A stretch of DNA of 64,000 nt. Origin: Allomyces macrogynus ATCC 38327 (taxonomy: Eukaryota; Blastocladiomycota; Blastocladiomycetes; Blastocladiales; Blastocladiaceae). The notes below the pieces were generated by a model. The model searched no databases. It saw only the letters and a program-made list of their open reading frames with translations, and was not told the DNA's origin. Every line of letters starts with the position of its first letter. The stretch's first letter is position 1. The translations under genes and the position numbers were made by a program. This document shows positions 44,914 through 56,510 of this stretch, in pieces. Location of the stretch: contig GG745356.1 of NCBI GenBank assembly GCA_000151295.1, positions 69,334-133,333 on the forward strand. The letters run 5' to 3'.

Positions 44914-45524
44914 TGTGATTGCGTTGGCAGGCGAGATGGGCGGTTGTGAGAGCGAGTGGACAGCAGAGATCATGAAGATGCGAGATGTCATTTCTTGGTG
45001 TGGAGATATCCGTTTTGTGTTGTGATTTTGATTATTTTTGAATTGTTGTCGGCCTCAAAATGTCTCCGTACTTGTATTCTCAGTCTGGATCGCACCGGGT
45101 CCCTATTTACAAGCAACACGACGGCGCTAAATACACAAAACTTGCGGATTGGTGATTTGGGAGCGTCGAATTAGCCAGGATGCTGGCCGCATCGGGACTT
45201 TTCCGACTGTGTGCCTTCGGCAAGCGATGAGGTTGTGCTTTTGATGCTTTGATCTGGCGTGGCCGACAGGTGTTGATTGACTCGGTGTACGTCCTTGTTT
45301 ACGTCCAATTTTCTGTCACTCATTGAGCCAGGTGATTCAGTAAAGCGTTGGATGGGGCGCAACGTCGAGTCTGTCAAATTTGCGCGGTCAAAGATCCACA
45401 CGGTTACGTTCAGCCTGTCACTCACTTCCCAACGCTCAGGCCTTCCACCTACACCTCAACAATCGTCGACCCGAATCTTCTGATCGCCAATTCCATTTCC
45501 GCGGCATTCTCACTTGCTGCAAAC
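44914..45524. other. Intergenic, nothing recognised
   Basis: Between two plus-strand genes; no domain-bearing frame. GC is lower than in the PhoD-like gene. Confidence 0.5.
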
Positions 45525-46819
45525 ATGATTTCCGAGGACCTACCCGCTCTTGCCGCCATACCCGTACCACGCCCACAACTAAATGAACTGCCAGACCTGA
45601 TCCTGACGCAAGTCGCCGAATGGATCGCTCACGCTGACCCGAGGCGCAATTCACTTTTTTCCCTTGCGCTCGTGGCCCCAGCGCTCTATGCGGCATTTCT
45701 CTGTGTCGCGATCCAGACTGACAGGGTTATATTTCCGGAAGACGACCCTCTTCGCACTCTCATGATGGAACGTGGCCCGTATTTAAGGGACGAAATTGCG
45801 GTCTTCAAGGAGAAGCCAGGGCATGCGACTTTGATTCTTCTGCTGTGTGATTGCGACTGTATGACGCTGATTTCAGCAAAAATAGTCTCTGCAAAATGGT
45901 CTTGCCTCCGCGTTCCACTTGGCCAGCTCCGCCACTAGGCTGATGTAAAAATGACGAAATTTGACGTTGCGATTCCGCCACTCTGTTGCTTCCTGGTCCT
46001 GGAGCACAAACGACTCTTCCAATGGGCTGAGGTATGCTCCCAATGTTGCTGGTCAAACTCGAACTGGATGAGAGTGTTCTACCAAGGAATGAAGTCGAGA
46101 TGTCTCTTGTCTGCTTGCCGCTGAACCTGCGCAATTTCAAGCTCATGGACCCCTATGTGGATCGTCCCGACATTTTGATGGCTGGTGAATTATCTGTGGC
46201 TCGGCTTCTTCCACGTCTTCCTTCGACTGTTGCGATTCTCACGTTCTGCAGGTCTATGTGGATCTTTCCAGATATGGTTGATGCCATTGCTGCTCTCCTT
46301 CACTGGCATCCATCCCTGAAGCCGTTTACTCTGGTAGAGCAGGCCTCACTCGATCATCTGACACCAATGTTTCGCGCGCTTCCACGAAGCGGACTTTCCA
46401 ACCTGGATATTACACTTTGGGTTGACTGCGATGCAGTCGGCTCAGGATTGCCTGTTCTTGCCATAACACATTTACCTGCATCAATCGGTTCCCTTCACTT
46501 GTCCTTCAAGTTGAGCTTTTGGCCTCAGGAGTTGGAGGAGTGGGTCCCACTCCATACTCTACTCTTAAGCATGCGCCTCCCACTTGCAACAGACGTGTTG
46601 TTTGTGAAGTTGCCCCTCTGGTCGCCCAATATCTGCAAGCGAATCCCACTATCGCGGACACTACGCAAAATTACGCTCGCCCTCGATCCATCTTGTCCCT
46701 TGCGGTCGCCACCCTTTGAAGAGATTACGTCGCTCCTCCCCGCGACTCTGACGCATCTGGTGCTTGGAAATGTCCAAATTGAACACCCAGCATCGTTTCG
46801 CGCATCAAAATGGTCATGA
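45525..46819 (+). CDS. F-box/leucine-rich protein, probably two exons
   Basis: Suggested model: 45525-45858 and 46032-46819, 373 residues; the intron (GTATGA...GCTGAG) closes in phase but is the least certain part. Residues ~20-70 look like an F-box (LNELPDLILTQVAEWIAHAD, LALVAPALYAAFL), the Skp1-binding module of SCF ubiquitin ligases. The second exon is a string of Leu-rich segments with spacing like degenerate leucine-rich repeats (RLLPRLPSTVAILTF, LPASIGSLHLSFKL, LPATLTHLVLGNVQI). GC is lower than in housekeeping genes here, as in fast-evolving F-box families. It borders the duplicated zone. Confidence 0.6.
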
Positions 46820-47400
46820 GGAGCTCCATAAGCATGGGAACTACTTGCGGCCCTGCGCGTCGTATCTGACAGCCACCAAAGCGCACAGCGCGAATGTCGA
46901 CTGTTATCCTTGGACTGCAAATTTGCCGAGTTGAAAGAGCGCACATGCTGTCGACAGCACACCAATGTTCACACCGACACTGGCAATATCTTGATGATCC
47001 TTGTTTTACCAGGGGAGCTAAGTAACCTTTACCGGTTTCCATTGACATAGCCTTAGTCTCATGTGCGCACAGCACGTTGTCTTACTTGGTGTTGGTGGCG
47101 GTGCCGTGCACAAGCGTTCTGCTGTGGTCTCCTGACTAAGAGCGCGATGACTGTAACTTGACAAGATCCGCTTCTGACCGTCTGGGGCACAGAATCGTGT
47201 CACACGCAAGTCCTCGTCCAACTTGATGAAACCGCGCGAGGCCGCTCCACCGAAATTATCAGCCAGTGTAAACGAGCAGAAATGCACAGCGGGCCACGTC
47301 ATGTGCAATATCTCCAACAGCGACTTGGCCTGCGCCAACCAAGTCACCAATTTGCCTCGCTCTGAACCACATGACCGAGTGCTCTCTATTCTGCCGTTCC
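46820..47400. other. Intergenic, nothing recognised
   Basis: AT-richer gap at the left edge of the duplicated zone. Confidence 0.45.
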
Positions 47401-48239
47401 TAATCATGTCGAGCGAAGAATGCCTTGGGCTCGGCGCTTTGGTGATGTTCGTGATCGTTGCCTTGGGGAGTGTTGGGATGATTCTCCAAGGCATTGAGAA
47501 GGCACAGAGTGATCAAGAGCACATTCAAGTCGACTTTCAACAAAGATGCTCTGATGCTCGTCGAGTTCTCTGGTATGTTTTCCATCACTGAACCAATCTC
47601 TTTTACGTTTGAGACTTGCGCAGCTCACCTCAATGAGCACCAGCACGAACACCCTTCCTTTTTGACGAGTATGCGTACCATTATGACCAAGCGACTGCGA
47701 TTCTTGCCAACGACGGGATTCGGCTCAGCCGAGTTGATTGCACTGTCGAACGTTCCAGATGCGAGGAGCTCAACATCACATCGTTCCCCACGTTGTTGGT
47801 GTTTCGGTGCTGTACCCCACAAGGCTCTTGCACCAAATGATCGGTTGATCGGCGCAACTAATGACGACTGGAAATTGAACGCATGCTAGCTATGGAAACG
47901 GCGTGGTGTACACAGGCGGCCGCACAACCAACGCGATCATCAAGTCAGCAGAAATGGAAGCAGCAGCAAGGGCGGGAGAAACGGCGATTGCAGGAAGAGC
48001 AAAAGCAATGGCAGGTGCAGCAAGAGAAGGAGCGACAGCAACTACAACAAGAGCAGCAGCAATGGTGGTTGCAACAAGCCAAGCGACTTCGTGAGCAACA
48101 GCAGCAACAGCAGCAACAGCAGCAACAGCAGCAACAGCGGCACGAGCGACTTCAGCAAGACAAGGAGCAGCAGCCCGAGATCACGGAAAACATTGGTGCC
48201 AAGTACCAGGGATCAGAGCGCAAGCGCAAAGAGTCGTAG
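47401..48239 (+). pseudogene. Broken copy of the PDI-like gene
   Basis: Paralogue of 51379-53564. The pieces LMLVEFS, ARTPFLFDEY, DGIRLSRVDCT, SFPTLLVFR and VYTGGRTTN match the first thioredoxin-like domain of the other copy, including its lack of CxxC, and the same intron positions can be found. After that the gene jumps to a Gln-rich tail: about 260 residues of middle domains, the CxxS domain and the membrane segment are missing. The leader region and the Gln-rich tail lie in other frames than the body. Deletion plus frame breaks support a pseudogene, though a shortened product cannot be excluded. Confidence 0.75.
48094..48138 (+). repeat. CAG/CAA polyglutamine-type repeat
   Basis: Alternating CAGCAACAG units that encode a Gln run in the tail of the broken PDI-like copy. 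The intact copy has only short Gln stretches there. Confidence 0.9.
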
Positions 48240-48509
48240 GAGAAAGCGGAGCAGAGATTGATCCATTAAGATGCGTGGCAACAGTAGAGGTACAAGGAGT
48301 TGAGGTGTGGGATCACCATCATCAGCAGTCAATAACAAAATCAAAATCTTCAGGCACGACACGGTAAGATTCAGTACGATGCTAGTCGTCGTTGCGAGGT
48401 CGTGTGAAGGGCAAAGTTTGGTTTCATTCAGCTTGCAGCAGTTGCATCTTGTTAGGCTGCCCTTGTTACCAAGTACGCGGCCCTGCTTTCAAACTCGTCA
48501 TTTCCTTTC

Positions 48510-49252
48510 ATCCCTGCAGCCGCTTCATTTTCATTTCCCACACCGAGCCCTCACGCCACTCATCACATTCCATTCTCAAACTTGGCGCCAACCTCACGTC
48601 GCCGACCGGGCATGAATCCGCGGCACAACCTTAGCTCGCGGCAATGGCACTGAACACCCTTCGCGTCCTTCATTCCGCCAGTCCTGGCCGCCCGCCCATG
48701 CCCCTCGCGCAGGTCTTTGATTCCGATGACCCGGCCGTGCCTACGCGCAGCTTTCTCTGCAAGCTGCAGCACCTGTCCGACTACCAAAGATGTTGATTGG
48801 CGGCTACTCTGTTGCGATTTTGAAGTACATCTCAGGGCATGATCCCACGAGATACGCCGCATGGCATTGGGTCGTCGACGATCGGGTTGATTTTGATCTT
48901 TTGCGGGTTCAACATCACGGCATTGAAAGTGGCTGCGGGGTTGATTTGCGCGTGCCTGCTCGTGACGCTGTGGTGGGTCAAGGACTGTTTCACGCGCGGG
49001 CTCATGATCATGTCCTTTGCCCTCTTTCTGGCACTTTGGTTTCTCACGCCAAAGGAGCAAGAGCTGGTGTATGTCGTTCTGTTTGTCGGGGTGCGTTTTG
49101 GTTCCCCCGGTCGGCGTAGTGGCCGTGATCGCTTGCTGACTGCCGCCGTCTCGGCCGGTTTCCAGGTCATTTCGTCGTGCGATAGTCTGTGGGATATCAT
49201 CGAGAACTTGATTACGTGCCGCGTGCAAAGTTCTGACGCGGCTGTACTTACA
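48510..49252 (+). pseudogene. Broken copy of the M50B-like peptidase gene, catalytic exon lost
   Basis: Aligns closely by eye with 53893-55000, including the 5' flank (CTGCAGCCGC, CAAACTTGGCGCCAACCTCA). Exon 1 from ATG 48645 gives MPLAQVFDSDDPA, then LQHLSDYQ. The region matching intact exon 2 and the start of exon 3, with HEFGH and NPDEGG, is absent: sequence jumps from CGAGATACGCCGCATGG to the block encoding ILIFCGFNITALK. Later parts (LWWVKDCFTRGLM, SLWDIIENLIT) survive. Near 49252 the similarity to the peptidase ends and similarity to the UBLCP1-like gene begins, so two broken copies abut. Confidence 0.8.
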
Positions 49253-49255
49253 CAA

Positions 49256-50860
49256 CGACACGCTCGCAGGCGCCTTCCCTTGAACCGATGCGCGATCTTG
49301 GGGCCAGAAATAGCAATAGCCTCGTCGGCGCTCAAGCAGCATGCCCTGCATCGCGATCGGCCAAGCTGAGTGACGGAATTGCAATAATGCATGACCATGG
49401 GCTCGAGGAAGCGTAAAGGCGTGTCGATGCGGTGGAACCCAGTGGCAACGGTCTGGGATCAGTGCATGCGCACGCCGTCTTGGTCGATGTACGCCGTGTC
49501 CACGAGAGAACGTGTTTCACTACTTGTTCAAGAGTATTTTATTCTCTCGAGCTGGATGGTCGAGCGACCGAGTTGAGTGGCACATGTCGCGGTGTATTTT
49601 GGGAGCCTGACCAAGGGCGACAACGCGCACGCGATTAGCGAGATGGTGGGGCCGTACCGTCTTCTCTGCCGTCAATTTGATTCGCTCCCCGTCAACATGT
49701 TGTTCAGTAACGACGTGGCAAGAGAATCGATCCTGTCGCCCGCGACGGCCGTGCTGCTCGACCAATACGCGATGATGGTATGTTCATCGTTTGTTGCCCT
49801 GCTCTGCTCGGATCTGGACGTCCATTTGACCAAGCAAACGCATCGATGGTTGACAACCATCGACCTCGCCCATTCCCCCGCGCCCCATCAAAAAGCTGCT
49901 CGTGCTCGACTTCGACCACCTGCTGCTTGACTGCAAGTCCTCCTCGCCCAACCCGCACGACCTGCTCCGACCTGGTACGCACGAGTTCCTGGTCCGCGCC
50001 TTCATATTCCTCACTCTCCACCCCCTTTCCCCTCACTCACGCACCTCCAGACCACCGTTTACGTCTTCTTCGACCTGGCCATCTGGAGCCAGTCCTCCTG
50101 CGCCCTCCTCAACCACAAGCTCGCGACGCTCGGCCTACTCGACACCACCCACCGTGCGTACCAGATCGCGTTCGCGCTCAATGGAACGGCCATGTTTCCC
50201 GTGACTCCGCGGTCGCGATCGCCGTCCCTCGAGCGCGCCGAGTCGCCGACATGGCAACGCCGGATGCGCGTCAAAGCGCTGGGGTTCATTTGGGCGCGGT
50301 TTCCGGAGTCGTGGACGCGTGCGACGACGGTACATGTTGGTACGTTGTGGTTGTGATGTGATGGATGCGGTTGGAGGAGGGTATTTGACGGTGACTCTTT
50401 GGGTAGATGGCATGTCGCGTAATTTCGCTCTGAATCCGCGCTACAGATTTCTCGTGGACTCGTGGTTCTGGTCGGCGGACGCGGCGGTGGAGGATGTCGA
50501 GTTGCAGTCTCCCGCGGCGCCTGATGCACGTCGTGGCGCCCGCCGAGGACGTGACGGCGCTGGATCATCGGGTGCGTTTGGTTGGTGCCTGTAGAATGGC
50601 AGCGTGATCTGGAGCGATGGGCTGACTTGATCCTGTCAGGCATGGCGACAGCATCGCGACTTACGGGCGGCCGAAACAACGCTCACACCGTGAAGACTAG
50701 TTTGATGGAGAGGGACGACTCGGACGCCGTCGAGACGTAATTATGAACTTTGATGTGATGAATACAGTCTTTCCATGAAGCCGTGCTCGCGGCTGTTTTT
50801 TGCCGTGACTTCGAACCCAAACCCAAACCAGACGGTTTAGATTGGTGCCCTCGCGCAGAA
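49256..50860 (+). pseudogene. Decayed copy of the UBLCP1-like phosphatase gene
   Basis: Paralogue of 40240-41690. LSPATAVLLDQYAMM and its donor, GTHEFL, DLAIWSQSS, MFPVTPRSRSPSLERAESP and IWARFPESW are all preserved, and similarity continues past the stop codon. Damage: an extra base before the catalytic strand shifts the frame; the DxDxT motif reads DFDHL, losing the Thr; the stretch after TTVHV has lost the proper acceptor and the DD pair; later parts are out of frame. A catalytic product is not expected. Interestingly, the 5' frame at 49577 (MAHVAVYFGSLTKGD) differs from the first exon I chose for the intact gene. Confidence 0.8.
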
Positions 50861-51378
50861 AGGAAGAGTGAATGGTCAGCACTGTCGGATGGCCATGCTT
50901 TCCCTCTCCAATCGTCGCGTGGGTCCTGGCTTTTGTTGTGAGATTTTATCAGATCTAGTTGCCTACGCCATAATTTGCTACTTTTTTCCCATTCTACCCT
51001 CGGTTCAGATTGCCCCTCCCCCCCCCCTCCCCATCCTCTTCCGCTTTGCATTCAAAACATCTCATAGCAGTGCCAACGCGGGCAAGAATAATGAACATTA
51101 TGCCATTTAGAACCATGAACTGCATCAGCATGGCCGCCCACGTCACAACGCTTCTCCAATAGATTCTGCTGCGCCGATGGTCCCTCTCCCAGCGAATCGA
51201 CTCATGTGGCTGTCGTTGGTCTTCTTCTGGCGTGGCTTGCGCTCTACCTGACGTGGTTGTCGTTTTCCTTCTTGGCTGCTGAGTGAGCCGCACCAAGTCA
51301 CTGAGCACGAAATCAAAACCGGGCGCGTTCAGCCTCCATTCTCCCATCTGACACCGATACTTCTCCTCGTCCCACGCC
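50861..51378. other. Intergenic, nothing recognised
   Basis: AT-richer gap with a C-rich tract (51006-51033); must hold the PDI-like promoter. Confidence 0.45.
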
Positions 51379-53564
51379 ATGGCCTGGCTGCTGTTGTGGA
51401 TTGTGCTTGCTGCCACTACCGTGGTGATGGCCAGCGCCACTACCAGCTCGCCAGTCCTGAAGCTGACACTGACCACGTTCCACGATACCGTCAGCCAAAC
51501 GGGTCCATTCCTCATCGAATTCTCGGGTATGTACAAACGCATGAAATTACGAACCTTGTCGGCGTGGCATGGCTCACCACCTGTTAAAAGCGCGCACTCC
51601 CCACCCGTTTGATGAGTTCGTGCATGATTTCGACCTGGCAGCCGGGACGCTGGCAAGTGATGGGATCCGGCTGGGCCGCGTGGATTGCACGGCCGAGCAC
51701 GCCTTGTGCCAGCGATTTGAGATCACAACGTTTCCAACCCTGACTGTTTTTCGGTACGTTGCGCCCCCAATCATCCTGTTCCGACAAGAACGGCTGACGG
51801 AAATGTACGCATTGGTAGCAACGGCAACAGCGCGCAGTACACTGGCGGCCGCACAACACTCGAAATTGTCACGTTGATGCGTCGTCAAAAGCAGCAGCTG
51901 CTCACCATCCTGAAAACGAAAAGGGAAGTTAAGAAGTTTTTCGAGTTGAATTACGAGGGCATGGCAGTTATTGGCTATGCGCCGGCTCTTACGCACGTGG
52001 TCGCATCAGTTCTTCAGTCTGTTGCTGACGAACTACATGGCAAGTACCGGTTTGGCATCATCATTGACAGCGAGGTTGCAAGCCCCGTTCCACTCTTCCA
52101 CGAACGACCAGGAATCGTCCTTTTCTATTCTCCGGATGGAAGGCATTTCATTTACGAGCGCGAAATTGAGACCAATGCATTCAAGACATGGGTCACAAAT
52201 GCCATGCCTGTCATGGCTGAAATTGGGCCGCACAACTACAAGGATTACACCAGTTCTCGTCGCCCGCTCGCGTACTTTTTCTACCAGACCAACAAGCAGA
52301 AGGCGACGATCGGCGCTCAGGTTGAGAAGGTGGCATGGGAGTTCGTGGGCAAGATGAATTTCGTGTACTGTGATGCCAACAAATACGGCGTGCATGCCAA
52401 CGCTCTTCATCTGAAGGAAAAGTGGCCCGCGCTTGTCATCACTGCCGAGAACGAGCGTATCAAGTGGCCATTTGACCAGACCAAGGATTTGACCATAGAT
52501 TCGGTGCGCGAGTTTGTTGATCAGTTTCGGCAGCAGTATTTCCAGGGAAAGCTTTTAAAGCCACCAGCAAGGTCAGTCAAGGAGCCAGCAGGCGATGCTG
52601 TGGTCAGTGCAGGTGTGGTGACAGTTGTGGGCGACTCGTTCAACAAGCACGTCTTGAACCCGACCAAGAACGTCCTGATCATGTTTTATGGTGCACTTCC
52701 TTCACACTCAATTTACGTGGGTCAGGGGATTGCAGTGCTCACCATTTTTTTTTTGTTTTGTTTTTTGATTGAATAGCCCCATGGTGCCAGCACAGCATGC
52801 GGCTTGCACAAACGTGGAACAAGCTTGGCCAGTACTTTGCCAACGATCCCAATATTGTGATTGCCAAGATGGACGTGACCAAAAACGATGTGCCGACAGC
52901 GAACATGTTCCACATCGAAGAGTTTCCAACAATCCGGATGTATCGCGCTCAGAGCAATGCTGTTGACAAGTATGTGGGCAACCGATCGTATGACGACTTG
53001 GTTGAGTTCGTTAAGAAGCGATCTGTGCCTGTGCGGCGACCGACAACAACCAGGACTGAAGACTCGAACACCGCCAATCCGCCCATTGCGATCGAGCCTG
53101 CTGTTTCAGGCGACGCACATTCGGCTGCTGCGACTAAGCAAGATGCCGTTTGCAACAAGACCAAGATGAATATCTGCATCGCATGCATTTTCTCGTCTAT
53201 TTCTGCGCTCATCTCTCTGCTGGCTATTTGCTCGGGGCGCATTCGCACGATTTTTGGGAGGCGCGAAGAACAGCAGCAACATGAGCCACAGAATGAGCAA
53301 TGGCAGGAAGAGCAGCTACAGCAGTTGCAGCCGCAGCCACCGCCGCAGAAACCGCAGCAGGAAAACCAGAATCCCAAGTCTGGGGAAAATATTGGCGGAG
53401 AAATGCACCAAGAGCCGGACCAAGGCCAAAACCAGAACTCGATTCTGGGGTTGAGACAGAGACACCAAGAGTTGCAGAGCCGGTTGGGGGAGGGGCAAAA
53501 GTGTGGCATGATGCCCAGGGGCAGCAGCGCATTACAGGAGCGGAACAAATGTGGATGGGAGTAA
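51379..53564 (+). CDS. Membrane-anchored PDI-like protein lacking CxxC, four exons
   Basis: Model: 51379-51526, 51591-51753, 51819-52690, 52777-53564; 656 residues, phases closing. Signal peptide (MAWLLLWIVLAATTVVMA), then a thioredoxin-like domain whose active-site position reads FSARTPHPF, so no cysteines, with VDCT and ITTFPTLTVFR later. Middle b-type domains include FGIIIDSE and PGIVLFYSPDG. A last thioredoxin domain has APWCQHS (a CxxS, monothiol form), VAKMDVTKNDV-like (IAKMDVTKND) and EEFPTIRMY. A membrane segment near 560-585 (CIACIFSSISALISLLAIC) is followed by a Gln-rich tail. The order resembles ER oxidoreductases of the PDI/TMX group, but disulfide oxidation seems impossible; a client-holding or CxxS-trapping role is inferred. 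Intron 3 has T-rich tracts. Confidence 0.82.
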
Positions 53565-54027
53565 AGGTCGCAGTGTCAACATCAGTAGACAAAATATTAG
53601 TTTGGAAATGTGAATGGCCAGGCCATGCCATACCAAGCATTGCTGTCACATCGTCTGAGGCCAGCCATATTCATCAATTCCAGCACGGAGAGCCTGGGCT
53701 CCTGGACTGTTTACTTCCTCGTCGTGTGTATAGTTGCGCTCGGTTTGGCCAGCGCAATCAACAGAGACTGTGAGGGCTGCAATAAGCATCGTTTCAAACA
53801 AGTCAAGTTACACAATGGAACAGAATCTGCAAGCGCTTCGTGTATTGGCCGAGCCTTGGCAGTACTCGCCACCCCACATTTCATCCCTGCAGCCGCTGCA
53901 TTTTCATTTCGGGCACTCACCCTCACCGAGCCGATACGACACTCATCGCATTTCATTCTCAAACTTGGCGCCAACCTCACGTCGCCGACTGGACATAAAT
54001 CCGCCGCCCAGCCTCAGCCTCGCAACG
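53565..54027. other. Intergenic; right part duplicated at 48510
   Basis: From about 53893 the sequence matches the 5' flank of the broken M50B-like copy, showing that the duplication included the promoter side. Confidence 0.6.
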
Positions 54028-55162
54028 ATGGCACCGAACCCGCTCCCGTCCTTCATTCCGCCCGTCCTGGCCGACAGCCCGCCGATGCCGCTCACGCAAG
54101 TCTTTGATTCCGACGCCCCGGCCGCGATTACGCGCAACTTTCTCTACAAGCTGCAGCACCCGTCAGACTACCAAATATGGACCTTCTACTTGATTGGCGG
54201 CTACTTTGTCGCGATTTTGATGTACTGATCGGAACCCGACCGACGAGATACGCCGCACGGATGGGTGTAAAATCGAAGCGAACGTTGGCATGAGCTGATG
54301 CAATGTTATTGTGTTGCAGATTGTGGAATTTTCCAATCCTCAAGCACATTCTCTACCCGTTCAAGCTTATCACGGTAAGTACGCGACTGCAGCTACCGCC
54401 TCTGCCACGTCCCACTGCGCGTGCTCCAGGCCGCTCACCACCTGCTCCGCTCGTTGCAGGTCGCCTTCCATGAGTTTGGGCACGCGCTCGCCGGCAAGTG
54501 CACGGGCGCGCACATTGAGGCGATAGAGGTGAACCCGGACGAGGGCGGCGTGACCAAGATGCGCGGCGGGCGCACCTGCTGCGTACTGCCAGCTGGCTAC
54601 ATTGGGTCGTCGCTGATTGGGTCGATTTTGATCTTTTGCGGGTTCAACATCACGGCATCGAAAGTGGCCGCGGGCTTGATTTGCGCGTGTCTGCTCGCGA
54701 CGCTGTGGTGGGCCAAGGACTGGTTCACACGCGGGCTCACGATCGTCTTCATTGCGCTGTTCCCGGCGCTCTGGGTGCTCACGCCAAACGGGCAAGGGCT
54801 TGTGTATGTCGTGTTGTTTGTCGGGGTGCGTTTTTGATTTTGACTGGGTGGTTGTTGCGGTGGTCGCGTTCGCGCACTGACCAACGCCGTTTCTGTCGGT
54901 TTCTAGGTCATGTCGTCGTGCTATAGTCTCTGGGATATCATCGAGGACTTGATTACGCGCCGCGTGCACAGTTCCGACGCGGCCGTATTTGCACAACGTG
55001 CGTCGCCATCCTGTCCCGTCCCCGAGTTTGTGCAGCTTTCTAACGACAGCGCTGACGCGTGTAGGATACGGCTGCGCCGCGCAGTTTTGGGGCGTTTTTT
55101 GGTTCATCATCTCGCTCATTTTCCTCGCGCTCGCTGTGTTCATGGCGCTGCTTGTGTGGTAA
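54028..55162 (+). CDS. Peptidase M50B-like membrane protein, five exons
   Basis: Model: 54028-54221, 54320-54374, 54460-54825, 54907-54997, 55065-55162; 267 residues, all phases closing. Order: cytosolic start, membrane segment (YLIGGYFVAILI), ILKHILYPFKLIT, then VAFHEFGHALAG with the zinc-binding HExxH (His ~87, ~91), IEVNPDEGGVTKMRGG, PAGYIGSSLIGS, further helices (ILIFCGFNITA, ATLWWAKDW) and the end AAQFWGVFWFIISLIFLALA. This is the fungal/bacterial M50B-like family, related to intramembrane zinc proteases of the S2P type; substrates are unknown. The 55-nt exon 2 is needed for the family sequence. A decayed paralogue is at 48510-49252. Confidence 0.92.
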
Positions 55163-55235
55163 GCGCGTGGTCCGGCCCGCTCCCTCCTCATTGCACCTTG
55201 CATCGTTTTCTTTTTCTTGCAAGCGCCTCTGTACA

Positions 55236-56510
55236 TTATTTGCTTGCTCGCTTCATCGTTTTTGTGACCCCATCTTTGTCCTTTCTCTCTTGGTACCGCG
55301 TGGGTCCGTCCTGCGCCTCCTGACCCCCGCCGTTTGTGCTTGTTTGGAACCAATAAATCCAAACCATTTCGGGAACCCAACCTCTATTCATTCTCCTGCT
55401 CTCCTCCTCCGCTTGCGCCACCACCGCGCCATCCAACCCGGCGGCCGGGACCGCATTCACGGCCGTGAGCGAAACCGATACGCTCGCCGTGGCTTCCAGC
55501 ACGGCCACCACCTCGTACGGCACCCACGCCGGCCAGTTTTCAGAAACTGGCACAACCGTTCCGAACCGGAACGCATCAAACGCGCGTGGATCCCCGTCCA
55601 AACTACATTCTCGCCCGACGCGAGGGTAAACGCGAACACGCGGTGGGGCGCGCGCGCGTACGCGGCCATGCACGCGCCGACCAGGCACTCCGAATCAACG
55701 GTGCACGACGGGGCAGTGTCGATCGGCAACACGGTGCACGCGGTGCCGTTCCCGTGCACTAAAAAGAGTTCGCGGTTTGGGTCCGGCGCGCGGCAGCACG
55801 GAAGGACCGTGGCGGTGGACGCGGCATTGCCGCAGCGGCGGGATGCGGGCCAGGTCGGCGACGTCGAGCACTGACTGCGTGCGGATGGAGTTCACGGAAA
55901 CGAGGCGGTCGAAGCGCGGTAATGGGGTGGGGCCGGGGTCGACGATCAGGAGGCCGGATGGGTCGGAAGCGGGAGCTGCAATATCCGAGCTGGAGCCAGG
56001 TGAGCGGGTGGGTCGCGAGGGTCGTGGCGAGCAGGGCGAGGGCCAGATTGTGCCAGATCCCGGCGGTCGCGAGGGCCAGGTCAGTGAGGAGGGTTGGGTG
56101 CGTGGGTGTCGCACGTGGACGGCGGCGACGGGAACGGTGAGGTGCACTTCGAGCGTTACGGCGTGCACGCCGAGGTTTCAGCTGGAGGAATGGAGGAGCG
56201 CGGTCAATCGGTGGCCGAGAGCGTGGGGTGAGTGGAAACGGGCGTACGCGGCAGCGGCCATGCCGTGACCGGCCTCGTTCACGAGCACGGCGATGATAGC
56301 GCCGATCAGGTACGGACGCTGGCCGTCGAGCGGCATGTTGACGCCCGGGATCTATGGAGCGCGTCGAGTTTGTCAGGATCGCGCGCGTCTTGGCCTAAAT
56401 TCCATCAGCGACAGGGCCGCACCAGCACGTCCGGCTGCTCGATAGTCTGTCTTCACGACCGCATCGCCGCCAACGACAACGAGCTCAGGATCGTTGCGCC
56501 ACTCGATAAA
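55236..56510 (-). pseudogene. Site-2 protease-like (MBTPS2/S2P) region with frame breaks and NExxH
   Basis: Family blocks appear in the right order on the minus strand but in different frames: IPGVNMPL then VLVNEAGHG (56265-56282), VTLEVHLTVPVAAVHV, ATAGIWHNLALALL (near 56050), SGLLIVDPG...FDRLVSVNSI, a Cys-rich lumenal part (LPCCRAPDPNRELF, CTVDSECLVGAC), then WVPYEVV and NAVPAAGLDG (near 55435). S2P cleaves membrane-bound transcription factors inside the Golgi membrane, using HExxH and LDG. Here the first zinc His codon is AAC (Asn). At least three or four single-base frame changes are needed to read it through. That points to a pseudogene, unless base errors are dense here. The N-terminal S2P helices lie in the adjoining feature. 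The 3' end is uncertain. Confidence 0.7.

Noticed and set aside
48094..48138. Microsatellite as CRISPR or structured array
   Set aside because: Simple CAG/CAA codon repeat in a eukaryotic gene relic; no spacers or palindromic repeat units.
55695..56168. Independent gene from the single open frame here
   Set aside because: The frame contains scattered S2P blocks that only make sense together with the neighbouring frames.
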